DNA from: Apricaphanius iberus
Lineage: Eukaryota > Chordata > Actinopteri > Cyprinodontiformes > Aphaniidae
Direction of reading: 5' to 3'
DNA length: 64,000 bases
Assembly: GCA_028564705.1 (NCBI GenBank)
Contig: JAPXFQ010001774.1
Span: forward strand, 372,001 to 436,000
Shown one piece after another: positions 42,701 to 53,299 of the stretch. Numbering within the stretch: position 1 is the first letter of the stretch; each line of letters begins with the position of its first letter. Both the position numbers and the translations under genes were made by a program. The notes below the pieces were generated by a model, which did no database searches, was not told where the DNA came from, and worked only from the letters and a program-made list of their open reading frames with translations.

Positions 42701-43475
42701 AGGTATAGCTACGACAAGCCCATGTGGCCGGCCCAGGTCTGCAGTTGAGCAGGGTACCAGACCATGTGGAGCTTCTATGGGGAGACAAATACTGAGAGAA
42801 AACTGGGTTAACAATCGCAATAACAGCAGAACAAATATATCTGGAGAGTAGTAGAAGAGAGAAGAAAAGTGGTCAGTCTGTCCTCCAACAGTCTAAACCT
42901 GTAGCAGTATAACTATAAAAAAATCAGGATAACCTTAGCCACTCTAACTATAAGCTTTATCAAAAAGGAAGGTTTTAAGCCTAGTTTTGAAAATAGAGTA
43001 TCTGCCTCACGGACTAAAACTGGGAGCTAGTTCCACAGGAGAGAAGCCTGATAACTAAAACATCTGCCTCCCATTCTACTTTAAGAAATTCTAGGGACTA
43101 CCAGTAAAACTGCATTCTGAGAACAAAGTGCTCTGTTAGGAACATATGGTACAATCAGATCTCTGATGTACGATGGAGCGTTATTATTAAGGGCTTTATA
43201 AGTAAGGAGGAGGATCTTAAACTCTATTCTGGCTTTTACAGGGAGCCAATGGAGAGAAGCCAAAACAGAAAAAAATTTGATCTCTCTTTAATATTCATCA
43301 GAACTCTTGCTGCAGCATTTTGGATTAACTGAAGGCTTCCTAAAAATAAGGAATTACAGTAGTCCAGCCTTGAAGTAACAAATGCATGGATTACTTTCTC
43401 TGCATCACTCCTGGAAAGGATGTTTCTGATTTGAGCAAAATTCCGGAGGTGAAAAAAAGAAATTCTGGAAACCTG

Positions 43476-44084
43476 TGTGGTTGAAAAATTTAGTGTTATG
43501 ATTTATCTTTACTTTGTAAACATCTGTGACACATGTTTACTTATGTTGTAGTATTAGTTTGAAAGTTAGTCTTATTGAGTGACGCTTTTACCCAAGTCAT
43601 GGTAAGAGAGTTTTGATAATGATAGTCCATATCCTGCGTTAGCATGGAGATGGCTCTTCGGACTGGTCATCATTAAAGTTCTACAAAGTTCATAGCTTTC
43701 TAATCAAAGAGAAAGGCGCTGTCAAGTCTGTTACTCTCACCCTGAGAGTCGTATTTTATCAGTGGAATAGATAGATGCAAGGTTCCATCCATCCATCCAT
43801 CCATCCATCCATTTTCTGAACCGCTTATTCCTCAAGGGGTCGCGGGGGGGCTGGTGCCTATCTCCGGCTGTCAACGGGCGAGAGGCGGGGTACACCCTGG
43901 ACAGGTCGCCAGTAGTAGATGCAAGGTTACGAGAAATAATATAAGATTGTTGTGAAATTGTCAGTATTTTGCATTTTCTGTGATGTGATACTGTCCTTTT
44001 GATTGATCAATCCGAATTGTAATTTAACCTCCAAACTTTAACGGAATTCTCTCTCATCCTTTGGTCAGTGTTTACTGCCACAAT
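43476..44084. mobile_element. Solo-LTR-like insertion in the LINE, about 609 bp
   Basis: The insert begins TGTGGTTGAAAA and ends in TGCCACA followed by two bases, so TGTGG/CCACA are short inverted ends of the TG...CA type. ACCTG flanks both sides (43471-43475 and 44085-44089), a 5-bp duplication as for LTR retroelements. There is an ATTAAA near 43673 and no coding frame. A short retroposon lies within it. Family not identified. Confidence 0.6.
43785..43915 (-). mobile_element. GATGG-tailed short retroposon with 13-bp target duplication
   Basis: The insert opens with six CCAT units and continues TTTTCTGAACCGCTTATTCC, then CTGGTGCCTATCTCCGGC, GAGGCGGGGTACACCCTGG, ACAGGTCGCCAGTAG. The 13-mer TAGATGCAAGGTT flanks it exactly (43772-43784 and 43916-43928). 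It is a minus-strand insertion with a (GATGG)-like tail. The intact duplication makes it the youngest layer of the nest. Confidence 0.85.
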
Positions 44085-44307
44085 ACCTGTTTAACATGGG
44101 ATCTAAATGTCATGTCTTGGTCAACAATTACACCAAGGTTTTTTACATTATTACCAGAGGCCAAATTAATGCCATCCAGATGAAGTGATTGATTTAACAG
44201 TTTCCTTTTTAAAGGTTCTGGTCCAAAGACAAGAACTTTCCCTTAGAAACAATATAATTAAAACTATATTCCATAGTATTACTCTTTTAATTGTTTTATT
44301 TTGTTAA

Positions 44308-44808
44308 AGGCACAGTAAATTTTTGGCCGGTAGGGGGCAGTGCATACCTAAATTATCACAAGCACGCAGTATCTGTGTCTTCGAGTTAGAAACTCAACAA
44401 CGGAGGTCCAACTACTGCTGTTTTCAAACGCTCAATTCCCTGAGAATTATCTATTTGCAGCAACATGACGAACACATCTGTCTCTCTTTCATCGCTTGGA
44501 ACTAGCGAAGAGGTAAAAATGTATTTATGGTGAAACTTTTTTGCATTTTGAGGGGAAATCAATGTTTTAATAAGGGGCGTGTTCCGTGCGCTTTGTCCGT
44601 CCGGGCTCCTGTAGAAGTAAGGACGTCATCTAATACGGCTTTCCCCTGAAAAGAGGACCCGCGCCTATGTATTTTAAAACTGATTTTTAAAGTCATATTT
44701 TACAATATCGCCAATATTTTGCAATTAATGTGCTTTATGTAATTACTATTACATAAAATTTTAATGTCTATTTTCAAAGATGTACTGCAAAAAATACACA
44801 CTGTCACT
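44308..44808. mobile_element. 501-bp MITE flanked by TTAA (Kolobok- or piggyBac-type)
   Basis: TTAA occurs at 44304-44307 and 44809-44812. The ends AGGCACAGTAAATTTTTGGC and, inverted, AGTGACAGTGTGTATTTTTTGC are imperfectly matched. Near 44464 a short frame (MTNTSVSLSSLGTSEE) runs into GAGGTAAAAA, a possible splice donor, so a former first exon is conceivable. Superfamily uncertain since both piggyBac and Kolobok use TTAA. Confidence 0.55.
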
Positions 44809-44812
44809 TTAA

Positions 44813-45108
44813 AGCAGAGCTTTTCTGAAATAGAAAGAAAACTTCTTGAAGCAAAATAACTCTTTCCTTTGGATATATCCGCAACATTTGCCCCTTTTTG
44901 AGCAATTGATTTATCCTTCTTTAAATACCAGTTAATTTTGTGACTTATGTGAAAAGCATGAGCTCTTGGATTTTCTAAATCACCCCATTTTGATGGTAAA
45001 GAAAGGCTGATTTCTTGTTTAACTGTCTACAGACCTCTTTTTTTTGTTAAGATTGTTTCATGTTTTTCTCTAATCATTTAAACATTCTGTGAACTGCGTT
45101 GTCTCTTC
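44813..45108. other. No gene seen
   Basis: AT-rich unique sequence. Confidence 0.3.
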
Positions 45109-45310
45109 ATTGTAGTTAAGCAGTTTATCACAAACACACAGGCGGGAAGTGCACCCATATAAAAGCATTACCGCTGTAACCGGATGTTGAGTTTACCGGA
45201 AAAATGTTTTTCATTGTAGTTGAGCTGGATTGCAGCACACTTTCAACAGTTACACAGGAAGTAGGCCTTTCAATTTAAAAGCTCTAACCGGATGTGCTTA
45301 TAGTTTAGTT
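45109..45310. repeat. Imperfect tandem duplication, unit about 105 bp
   Basis: Both copies begin CATTGTAGTT, share an ACACAGG(C)GGGAAGT-like segment, an AAAAGC segment and end in CTGTAACCGGATGT / CTCTAACCGGATGT. They differ by several indels. Not related to the neighbouring elements. Confidence 0.5.
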
Positions 45311-45849
45311 TTAGAGTTTAGAATAGAATAATCGTGTAATTGTTCCACATGGGTAAAGTTGTTTAAAGTTTAATTAAATGTATTAGTAGTTTAATTAAAG
45401 TTTATATGTATTTAAAGGTGTTAATAGTTTAAATGTATTAATAGTTCAATTAGAGTTTAATTAAAATTTAAATATGGAGTTTATTTAAAGTATAAATGGA
45501 GGAAGTTATCACCTTTTTCTCTTTTGACTGGGATGAATTTACAAGGCGGCTCCATCATCCATATTCACACTGCCTGTCCCATAGCTTTTCTGAAGAAAAG
45601 AGTTTTGAGGATTCCTGAGCTCTATTTAACGAGAAAAGCACCCCCGGCTCCTCCTTCCTTCCTACAAGAACCGCCTCTTGATGAGCCATCCATAATTTTT
45701 TGACAGAAGGTGGTTTAACCTCTGCACCCCGCTCCTCCTCTGGAAGTCATAAAACCCCTCCTCCGGAAATCTTAAATCATGTCTGACAGGGGGTCATAAA
45801 TCACAATTTTGACACAAGATGGTTCTATAGCTCTCAAACAGTGTGCGAC
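45311..45849. other. No gene seen; degenerate GTTTAATTAAA-type simple repeat
   Basis: Around 45370-45500 the words AGTTTAATTAAA and ATGTATTAATAG recur many times in a degenerate way. The remainder has no features. Confidence 0.4.
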
Positions 45850-46141
45850 TAGAGCTACAGGTTCACATGTAAAATCAATGGAGGAACACGATAAAGCGCG
45901 ACTTGGGGTCCCGCGACACTTCAGAAGCAGATTTGCGTCGCGAAAAAGCTTTTCTGCCTGATTTGCGGGACAATTTGCGCTACAGATGCGATGGAAAATT
46001 CGCGCTGCATTTTATGTGGTGCAATTTGTGCATTCACATTCATGACGTCTATCGCTCGAGTTGGAAAAATCTGAACTCCAGCATCAAATCGCGCCACAAC
46101 AACCAATCAGGGGACAGAGTTTCAGTGATTTTGTGACTGTC

Positions 46142-46254
46142 ATGGAGTCACAGCCTTAGCAGGACTTGGAGGAAATACTGATAAATATCGTGGCTAATCA
46201 CCCCGAGCTACATGACACAAGCAGTTTTCAATACAGAGACAGGAAAAATAAATA
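46142..46254 (+). pseudogene. MADF-domain exon relic of a PIF-type accessory gene
   Basis: From ATG 46142 the frame reads MESQP, a TAG stop at 46157-46159, then QDLEEILINIVANHPELHDT and SSFQYRDRKNK before a further stop. EEILI.IV..HPEL.D...FQYRDR is the start of a MADF domain, related to but distinct from that at 37089. The premature stop and the abrupt loss of homology after about 46250 show it is dead. Confidence 0.6.
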
Positions 46255-46311
46255 AATATTATAAATAGGTTAAACTATTTAGACAGGAATGCTCTTAAGA
46301 GGTTTGTGGGT

Positions 46312-46327
46312 GGCTCTTAAAAGAGCC
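46312..46327 (-). promoter_or_regulatory. Histone-type mRNA 3' stem-loop, minus strand
   Basis: The minus strand reads GGCTCTTTTAAGAGCC followed by ACCCAC, preceded by CAACAAC. This is the canonical metazoan replication-dependent histone 3' end: six-base stem, TTTA loop, ACCCA just after. I translated the minus strand upstream (46333-46600) and found at most a weak resemblance to histone coding sequence, so any associated histone gene is a relic or the site is a chance palindrome. A purine-rich downstream element is not clear. Confidence 0.5.
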
Positions 46328-46910
46328 GTTGTTGCTGTAAAAGCACGTCTCGGCCTAGAAGTCAGCCTTGAGACGGCCTCCTCACCTGGTTTCCTGGTAG
46401 CAGCTCCCGCACCACGTCCCACGCTGCTCAAATATTATAAACTTTTACGAAACGCAGACAGATGGACAGCTGCTCAGAAATGTAGTTGGTGTGTCAGCAG
46501 GCGAAGCCTGGACCTTCACGGCACAAACTGGGCGAGCAGGTCACGTTCTCCAGGCGGCGAGGAGCCGGTGTTTATGAGAGGCTCGCTGCTATTTATGGAT
46601 CCCTCCGTCATAGCTAGACTGTATCTGTAGCTCACCAAACCCCCAGTGCAGCGGTCTCAGCTCTACCGGAGGTCAGGCCGAACACGTAATCCACTCCGTC
46701 CTCCGTCAGATCGGAGACCATAATCTATAATCCACCACCAACTGCACTCTAGCCCCAGCTCCGCTGAAGGCCAGGCCGCGCGTGAAAATGCCATATTTGA
46801 AGCGCATCCAGTTTGCTTTGTACAAGCTTCAAGATGCGAATGTGCACGCCAACAGCTAGGCACGTGTCACGCTTTTTGGTCGCTTTATCGCGTTTGGTGT
46901 GGACACACCG

Positions 46911-47690
46911 TAACAGTAACATAGAACTTTAAAAAAAACAGTGCTGACCATGTACACAAATCAAAATGCTGTTGATATACAATGAATAATTAATGCAATT
47001 AAGGGTGCAGTGAATTTTGGAGAGGCTTGTGGATGACAACAGGGTAGAACATGAAGGAGACAGATCTATTGTGTTCAGCAATAAAGTTTGAAGCTGTAGC
47101 TTTCATGCTAAGACGCTATGCTATTTGTAACAAGGTGTATAAGAACACCACAATTATTGAGTACAATTATACGAAATAACGTATTATGTTGCCAGAAATG
47201 ACCGGAATATAAAGATTTAAAAGGAATGTGAAACCGAGGTAATACAGGAAATATTGCCTCCTTCATTCAGGCAAAAAAAAAGTGCAATTACAAAATATGG
47301 TATGGATCTGATGACTGACCCTTTCTGTTTTCTGCTGCCAGGTAAACTTGCAATCTTGCCGTCTACCTGGTTGATGAAGGACATCGTCTAGGTCACGCAG
47401 GGGAAAACCTAACAATAAAAATTGTGTCTATATCTGACATTAAACAAATACATTTTTATACCCCTAAGTGATCTAAAAAAATAAGGTTTTGTCTAACTTA
47501 AAGATAGGTAGTGAAAAATATAGCCATGTGTGTCTTTGTGTATGTAAATATCTGGTTTCAGCTGCATCCTCTAATAGGTTACTATGATCAAATGTTAGTT
47601 GCATTTATTTAACATATTCCAACAATTCAAGATAATTTACTCCTGGATATTTGGTGCTCACATGAAACACTGACATGGATAAAGGTCCTT
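46911..47690. other. No gene seen
   Basis: AT-rich sequence with short frames only. Confidence 0.3.
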
Positions 47691-48180
47691 TTGCTCCCAA
47701 CAGAAGTCCTCCTCATCATCTCTGTGACACAGTTCAGGTCAATTTCTCTTCATTGTCATCTTCATGACTGCCAAAGTGTTAAATTAGTTTCAGGGTCACA
47801 TCTAGCATGGAGTAATTGCATGTTGCTAATTGGCCCCCCAGCCGAATCCTGTCAATCACCCCTGGGTGAGGGAGCGGGGTGTTGTAAGGCTGAGGCTGGT
47901 GAAAGTAAAAGCATACCAGTAGGTGGCACTTTACCCCTTTCAGGGTGTCAGCTACTTTCTCGGTTACTTCACTTTACTCCTTGAGGTGTGGAGAGACTTT
48001 GATTTCCAACCTGAGAAATCCACATTGATTGTGAACCCCTGCATGAAGCGCTAGTCTCTCGAACTGTTTTTGTGTTTGCTGATGAGCTCTCAGCAGGAGT
48101 TGAATGTGTCACCTCTCTGAACTTTTGATGCCTGAGGCTGAAGACTGTCTTGAACGCTGTGCGATTCAACTTCCAAGTTC
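47691..48180. promoter_or_regulatory. Candidate conserved noncoding block (speculative)
   Basis: A balanced-composition stretch. Near 47780-47870 it holds AAATTAGTTTCAGGGTCACA, AGTAATTGCATGTTGCTAAT, TGTCAATCACCCC. Dense homeodomain and nuclear-receptor-like words without coding potential suggest a regulatory element. No direct evidence of conservation. Confidence 0.2.
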
Positions 48181-48811
48181 AATAGAGGCCAGCATAACCA
48201 GGAATATATTTCCTAAAAATAATTGAATAGTTTGGTAGGATGGACATTTTTGTCAAAAGTAACCTTTATATCGAATCAGACTCAGATTTTTCTCATCAAA
48301 TCAATTTGCTGCTTTATCTTAAAGTTAATTTCACACATGCGTAGTTTAAAATGTTTAAACTACGCATTGTAAAAGTAACTTAAAACGTTTTACATTTTAC
48401 CATCTGATCATGTTTTGTAATAAAAAGTTGGTGATTTTTCTGAATTTATCTTTTTTTCCTAAGCCTTTACAGCAAGAAAATATTGTACGCCAGAGTTCAT
48501 AGATTTGCCTATCCATAAGAGGGCTTTGGCATTCAATGAGAATAGGTGCATTATGGGTTGGGAGCTTTGTACTCCAACAAAGAAGAAACTAGTGTTTTAA
48601 ATAGACCAACCAAAACAAGTACAGAATTTACTGATTCCTCGATTACCTCCTACATGTCAGAAATAAGTTCAACTATTTACTATCTTTCTGCATGCGCGGT
48701 ATGAGGCATGGCTTTTAGGTCCTTTCAGGAGTGGAGGGGGCGCTTTTCAAATGTCAAAATCTCTCCTTGATGATATCAAGCTTATGAACCACCGTTTTTT
48801 CTTGCACCCTA
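48181..48811. other. No gene seen
   Basis: AT-rich sequence. A short inverted repeat (ACATGCGTAGTTTAAA and TTTAAACTACGCAT, near 48336-48367) is the only structure noted. Confidence 0.35.
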
Positions 48812-48814
48812 TTA

Positions 48815-49222
48815 AGCAAGGCAAGGCAATTTTATTTATAGAGCACACTTTCAACACAAGGCAATTCAAAGCGATTTACATGATTCAGTGATAATGATAC
48901 CAAATACATGGTTACAGAAGCATGATTGGAAAAACAGAAACATATAGGTTTAACAGATAGGCACAATCAATCAATAAGAAAAGATTATCTAAGCAACAAA
49001 TTTATGCAATTAATATAGATTAAAAACATAAAACACAATCGGTTAAAGAGGAAATAAAAAAATAAGAATAGAAGTTAAACCAGGAGAATCAAATAGTGAT
49101 TAGAAAGCACAATTTAGGGCTCAGAGGCAGCTCTGAATAGTAGAGTTTTAATCTTTGATTTAAAAGAGCCTAACGATTCAGCATTTTTGCATTTACAAGC
49201 TGCCTCTCCCTGTTTAGTTTTA
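48815..49222 (-). mobile_element. L2-type LINE (family B) 3' fragment
   Basis: The plus strand starts with GCAAGGCAAGGCAATTTTAT. The minus strand at 49140-49215 reads KTKQGEAACKCKNAESLGSF and KSKIKTLLFR, the end of the family-B ORF2. About 400 bp are present. A MITE-like end (TGCTGCATTCCAGTTAAACT) begins at 49227. Confidence 0.8.
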
Positions 49223-49226
49223 ATGC

Positions 49227-49683
49227 TGCATTCCAGTTAAACTTTCCGAGTCGGAAAGTCGGAAATCTCGCAGTTGTGTTGCGTCATTTCACAGTGACAC
49301 GCCCCCTTTAGGTCGGAATATACGAGCTCCAACTTGGAGCTCTGAGAGTAGACCGAGTAGGAAGGACTGATTGGAGAACGAAGATGGCCGCTCCCGTAGA
49401 TGAGATATATTTTCTTTGTATTCGCACTGTTGGTCATTTTAATGTCATTTTTAAATGCTCTTACACACTTGACTACATTTCTGCTTTAATCCGGTCACCA
49501 ATTTATCCATTGCACGGTCTTGCTGTGCGTGCAATACAATGTACAGCTTTGTTTTTCATGCTGTCTGCTGAAGATGCTATGCCACTAACAACAATAGCAA
49601 TAACTAGCCCCCCCATTCACATCTGCTTTGGTGGGGTTCCAAGCATGCGGATTCAGGCTGAAAATGAGACATCAGAAGACTGT
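49227..49683. other. Possible MITE end, then unassigned sequence
   Basis: TGCTGCATTCCAGTTAAACT followed by TTTCCGAGTCGGAAAGTCGG (a short perfect palindrome CTTTCCGAGTCGGAAAG lies here) resembles a MITE terminus, but its partner was not found. The 117-codon plus frame at 49384-49737 has no recognisable domain. Confidence 0.3.
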
Positions 49684-50055
49684 GGGTGTTTCTCAATGGC
49701 GAGGCCCCTTGCTTACGAGGACACTGTCCTTCCTTGATCAAAGAAAACGGTTTGGAACAGACTTACTTCACGTGACCGCGGCTGCCGGCTTGCGTGCTCT
49801 GTTTACGGCCCGCCCCTCGTAGTAGCATTATAGCATACATTACTTCAGCCATGGATCTGGAAATGCATAATGAGCGTTTTACTTTTTTAAATTATGTATA
49901 TGTCGGTTAAATTAAATGTGTAAGCGAACTAGTACCTGGTAGCCACCGAAGCTGTAACTTCTAAGCAACTAACCAACCATATATAACGGATTTGGATCTA
50001 AAACATAATAAAAAACATTTTAGATATAAGTCCGATGGCTAAAATTAGTTGACTT

Positions 50056-50799
50056 ATGCTGCATTCAGACCAAGCCCATGCGTGAGCGTCAGTTGCGGCA
50101 AGATTACATGTAAAGTCTATTGTAGAGTACGTCAGAGGTCCGTCAAAGTCTCTGCGGTGCTTTGTGTACGTTGGCTTCGTCAACTTCACTTGCGTTACAT
50201 ACGGCAACGCACAAGTTCAGCTAGTTTAACTTTTGACGGACCCAACGCAGTTAACGCAGTTAGGCAACCAATCAGAGCGTCTCACTGTAGTTATGTCACT
50301 ATACACATATCTTGAATGTATCTTTCAACAAGTGCAGATTTAAAAAATCAGAAATAACACTTACCGAAGTCAGATGGACAGGCGCTCCTAAAGAGGAACA
50401 GAAAACCAGTAGTTGGAGTCCTGGTTGGAGATTTGAGCTCCGATGCAGCCGAGGAGGTCGCAAAATTAGGCGCGGGAAGTAGCACTGAAAGCGAACCTCA
50501 TCCATAAGCAGCTCTGGGAGCAAATGGTTAAACTCCCGAAACTCAGAACACATCTGAATAATGGGCGCTGGTGCACCCGATGTCAAAGTTGTCTAGCTTT
50601 ATCTAGCTAATAAAGCCAAGCCACTTTATAGTCACGATCCACCATACTTCAGAACGTGCGGCAACAGAGGAAGCCCCGCCCATGCGTTGTTTCTTCCTCA
50701 GAAGCAGGCTATGGAAGCCAAAAAGTACATACGTCAAACTTCATCCGTTGAATGCGTTGCCTGACGCAGACCAAATGTGCGGTGTGAATGCACCATAAC
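50056..50799 (-). mobile_element. Harbinger element, internally deleted (copy 1)
   Basis: Ends TGCTGCATTCAGACCAAGCC and, inverted, TGGTGCATTCACACCGCAC define it. It shares nearly its whole length with the copy at 62059-62836, with scattered differences. TTA precedes it; the right flank reads TAA, so the duplication is imperfect or one base has changed. One transposase exon is retained on the minus strand. Confidence 0.75.
50366..50553 (-). pseudogene. HARBI1-like transposase, N-terminal exon (copy 1)
   Basis: Minus strand from 50553: a MCSEFREFNHLLPELLMDEV then RFQCYF frame. A one- or two-base shift follows, and then scraps of LLG.IGAQISNQDSNYW and ERLSI. These match the N-terminal part of HARBI1-type transposases (LL.EL..D..RF..YFR......LL..I.P.I...DTN.R..I...ERL.I.LR). 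The exon ends at a consensus donor GTAAGT. The frameshift after YF and deletion of all later exons kill it. Confidence 0.6.
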
Positions 50800-51064
50800 A
50801 TTTAAAATGGAAATTTACCTCCGAAGTAGCTGCTGTCGGCTCCAGCCTGCTGTATTCTGGGAAATTTTTGACAGAGAGAAGGCATCAATGCACCTCTGAT
50901 GTATCCTTGGTCAGTTAGCTAAACGGCTAACAAACGCAGAACAGATTCCTCGGTAGCACATGAACATTGGAACACGCCTTGGCGGTCCCTGATGACGTAT
51001 CTCTTAGGCAACCAGGGCGGGACCAAGGCATCAAGGCAAGGTTCCTGGGCATTGAGAAACACCC

Positions 51065-53299
51065 TGGTAGTCACTGATTAGCAAGGGGGTGGAGTCACTG
51101 GTTGTATCATAAGAGCGACTCCCTCACAATAATCCAACCCATCATTTGTAAAAAAAACAACTACAAAATCATCTGAGCATATTTGAAGAGTTTAAGGACA
51201 ATGGCAGACTGAGTGTCATGTTCAACACAGCATCCTTGTCATCCATTGTTGAGTTGTGTTGTGCTTGTAACGCATACAGATCACTTTGTACTACTTTTTG
51301 CTGATCCCACCCACTGCAGCTGTTCCCCAATTGTAATGAGAAACCACTTTATTGGTGTAGAGTTGAGCAGAGTCAAGCTACGCTGCTAGTGAAAAAGGGC
51401 AATTTAAGATCAATACCAGACAAGGAACTCCATTCTATATAACGAGTGATATTCAATAGGTTGGAATACAGATTCTGATGAGGCTTGTTTGTCAAAATGA
51501 ATGTATCACTTGAAAATAAGAAGTCTTTGAGTAGGTATTAGGCATATTTTTTATTAAGCCTACTATTCTGCATTAAAATGCTTTTTTTAGTTGTCTAACT
51601 AGACATTTTAATTCAATTCTAATCTTGAATGTGTTTTTTTCACTAGATGCGTACAACTCAGCCTGGTGAACCCTTGAAATCTTCTGTGATCAAGCACAGA
51701 AGTCAAAAGTTGTGATTGATACCTGATGACCAGAACATTTCCAAAGAAATTCTCTTTATTCTTGCATTTAGCCGATATAAATACTTTAAGATAATTAACT
51801 GAGTAGGTATTAACTGAAAGCAGGTAAAGGCTAGTCTGATTAGATTTTAGCCAATGAGGAAAAACCCATGTATTTTAATATGCTAAATTTATCTGGTATT
51901 TCTTTTCTTTAGTCATGATAACAAACAGACATGGGGGGGTGCTCAGCTCTGAAGATGGGCTGTTAATTTGGTCTAAGATAATTTTATTTGAATTGTGTAC
52001 AAATGGTGCTATAAAAAAATTAACATTAATTTACAATAAATGCTGTGCTTTTGCTGTGGAGGATTTTATATGCTGTTGTGATGGAAATGTGGCTAACCTG
52101 GGATATTTATATTATTAATGACTTTCAAGCTGTTGCAAGTCAAAAACAGTAATTTCTATTAAAATTATGACCATTTAAAGAGAAAAATGAATGAAAGTTG
52201 TCATCCCTTTGGCTGATCCTTAATATTATGAATGCATCTCATGTCTGAAAAGGGCTGAAGTCTAACTTAGATGTCTAGTGTTTTGATTCTGCTAATCTGC
52301 AGTCAACAACATAGCCCAGTAAGGGCTGCAGTTATGTAACACTGGTCCTCAGTAGGTTGCAGCTGGGCTTTTGGCTAAGATTCTGAATGATGCTCAGGAT
52401 GGCCGTCGAACTGGACCATGTAGCAAGACTGTGGATGTGCCTTTGGCTGAAGCTGGTTTCAGTGAGCTCTTACAATACCTTAGAAAAAAAAAACTGAATT
52501 AGATGACATCCGTTGAATGTCTTCAAGTGTCTCATGTTACAGCTGCAAATTTTTATTCATTTTATTTGGGGTTTGATGGTTTTCCACATAGGAAATCTCT
52601 GAAATCTTCCTGTATCAATTCTTTTTAAAACCATCCTTCACTGCAGCCCCGGCTGCATGTCTTTTTGCTGTACGTCTCACCCAGGTTTGTCAAAAAAGCT
52701 GAACAACTTTTTCTTTGTAAAACAGCACATCTTCAGTCAGATTGCATCCATGAACATCAGTGTTTAGGACTTCCCATGTGGACTTTAACTGGGCTGTTTT
52801 AAAACATGATTCTGTTGTAGCTATGACTTTGTTTAGGGTTATTGTTCTAATTTTCCGACGATTGAGAGCACCTGAAAACAAGATGCAACAGGTACATTTT
52901 AAAAGAAAATAAATTGTGTACATATATACATATGCCGCACCTAAATATATGCACCGCACATTTTCATGTTGTAACATGAGATATTTACAATGCACAAGAG
53001 ACGATACACAGAAGTATGGTCATTTTTTAATGTAGGATGTGCCTTTTTTTTCTTTTAAGCTCTGCCTAAAAAGTATGGCATCAACACATGACCGTAACAT
53101 GTCCGGTTATAAAACAATGCCCGGTTTTATGAATGCATCCCTGATAAGATTAGATAATAAATAACAGTAGATAAGGAATTTGGTCTGGGCCCCTCAAAGT
53201 GCAAGGCTCTACTCATATAAATACCTTCTGTCAAATAGAAATGCTTAAAACTGTTATACTGAATTTCCATTTGTTTTAACCTTAAATTTGAGCACAGCA
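51065..53299. other. No gene seen over 2.2 kb
   Basis: AT-rich unique sequence with short frames (up to 101 codons, 52690-52995 minus) lacking domains. No repeat family was recognised with confidence. Confidence 0.35.

Larger units (their letters stand above)
42701..44250 (-). mobile_element. L2-type LINE (family A) fragment with nested insertions
   Basis: Minus-strand LINE sequence occupies about 42701-43475 and resumes at 44085-44250. The first part includes the shared 3' UTR segment and coding for [40 protein letters not shown] and LVVPRIS. The second part holds upstream coding sequence (LLNQSLHLDGINLASGN-like, then NLGVIVDQDMTFRSHVKQV-like). It is decayed by stops. The interruption is the solo-LTR-like insert. 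Confidence 0.85.
45850..46910 (+). mobile_element. PIF-like element relic with MADF exon
   Basis: Left and right parts share ACGATAAAGCGCGAC and, inverted, CGCGATAAAGCGACC. The right end reads GGTGTGGACACACCGTAA, a typical PIF/Harbinger-type terminus. The left terminus appears partly lost. Inside are a MADF exon (46142 on) and a region with a histone-type 3' stem-loop. No transposase was found. Confidence 0.5.
49684..51064. mobile_element. MITE with long inverted ends, split by a Harbinger element
   Basis: Left end GGGTGTTTCTCAATGGCGAG continuing GCCCCTTGCTTACGAGGAC is mirrored by the right end (inverted: GGGTGTTTCTCAATGCCCAG and GAACCTTGCCTTGATG). The Harbinger element at 50056-50799 lies inside; without it the MITE is about 640 bp. 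The target duplication is not clear. Confidence 0.65.

Noticed and set aside
43785..43808. CCAT tandem repeats as a CRISPR-like or satellite array
   Set aside because: They are the 3' tail of a short retroposon with its own 13-bp target duplication; there are no spacers.
46289..46630. 113-codon plus-strand frame across the histone-type stem-loop
   Set aside because: No domain; it begins in the stem-loop region and lies in a transposon relic. The minus strand carries the recognisable signal.
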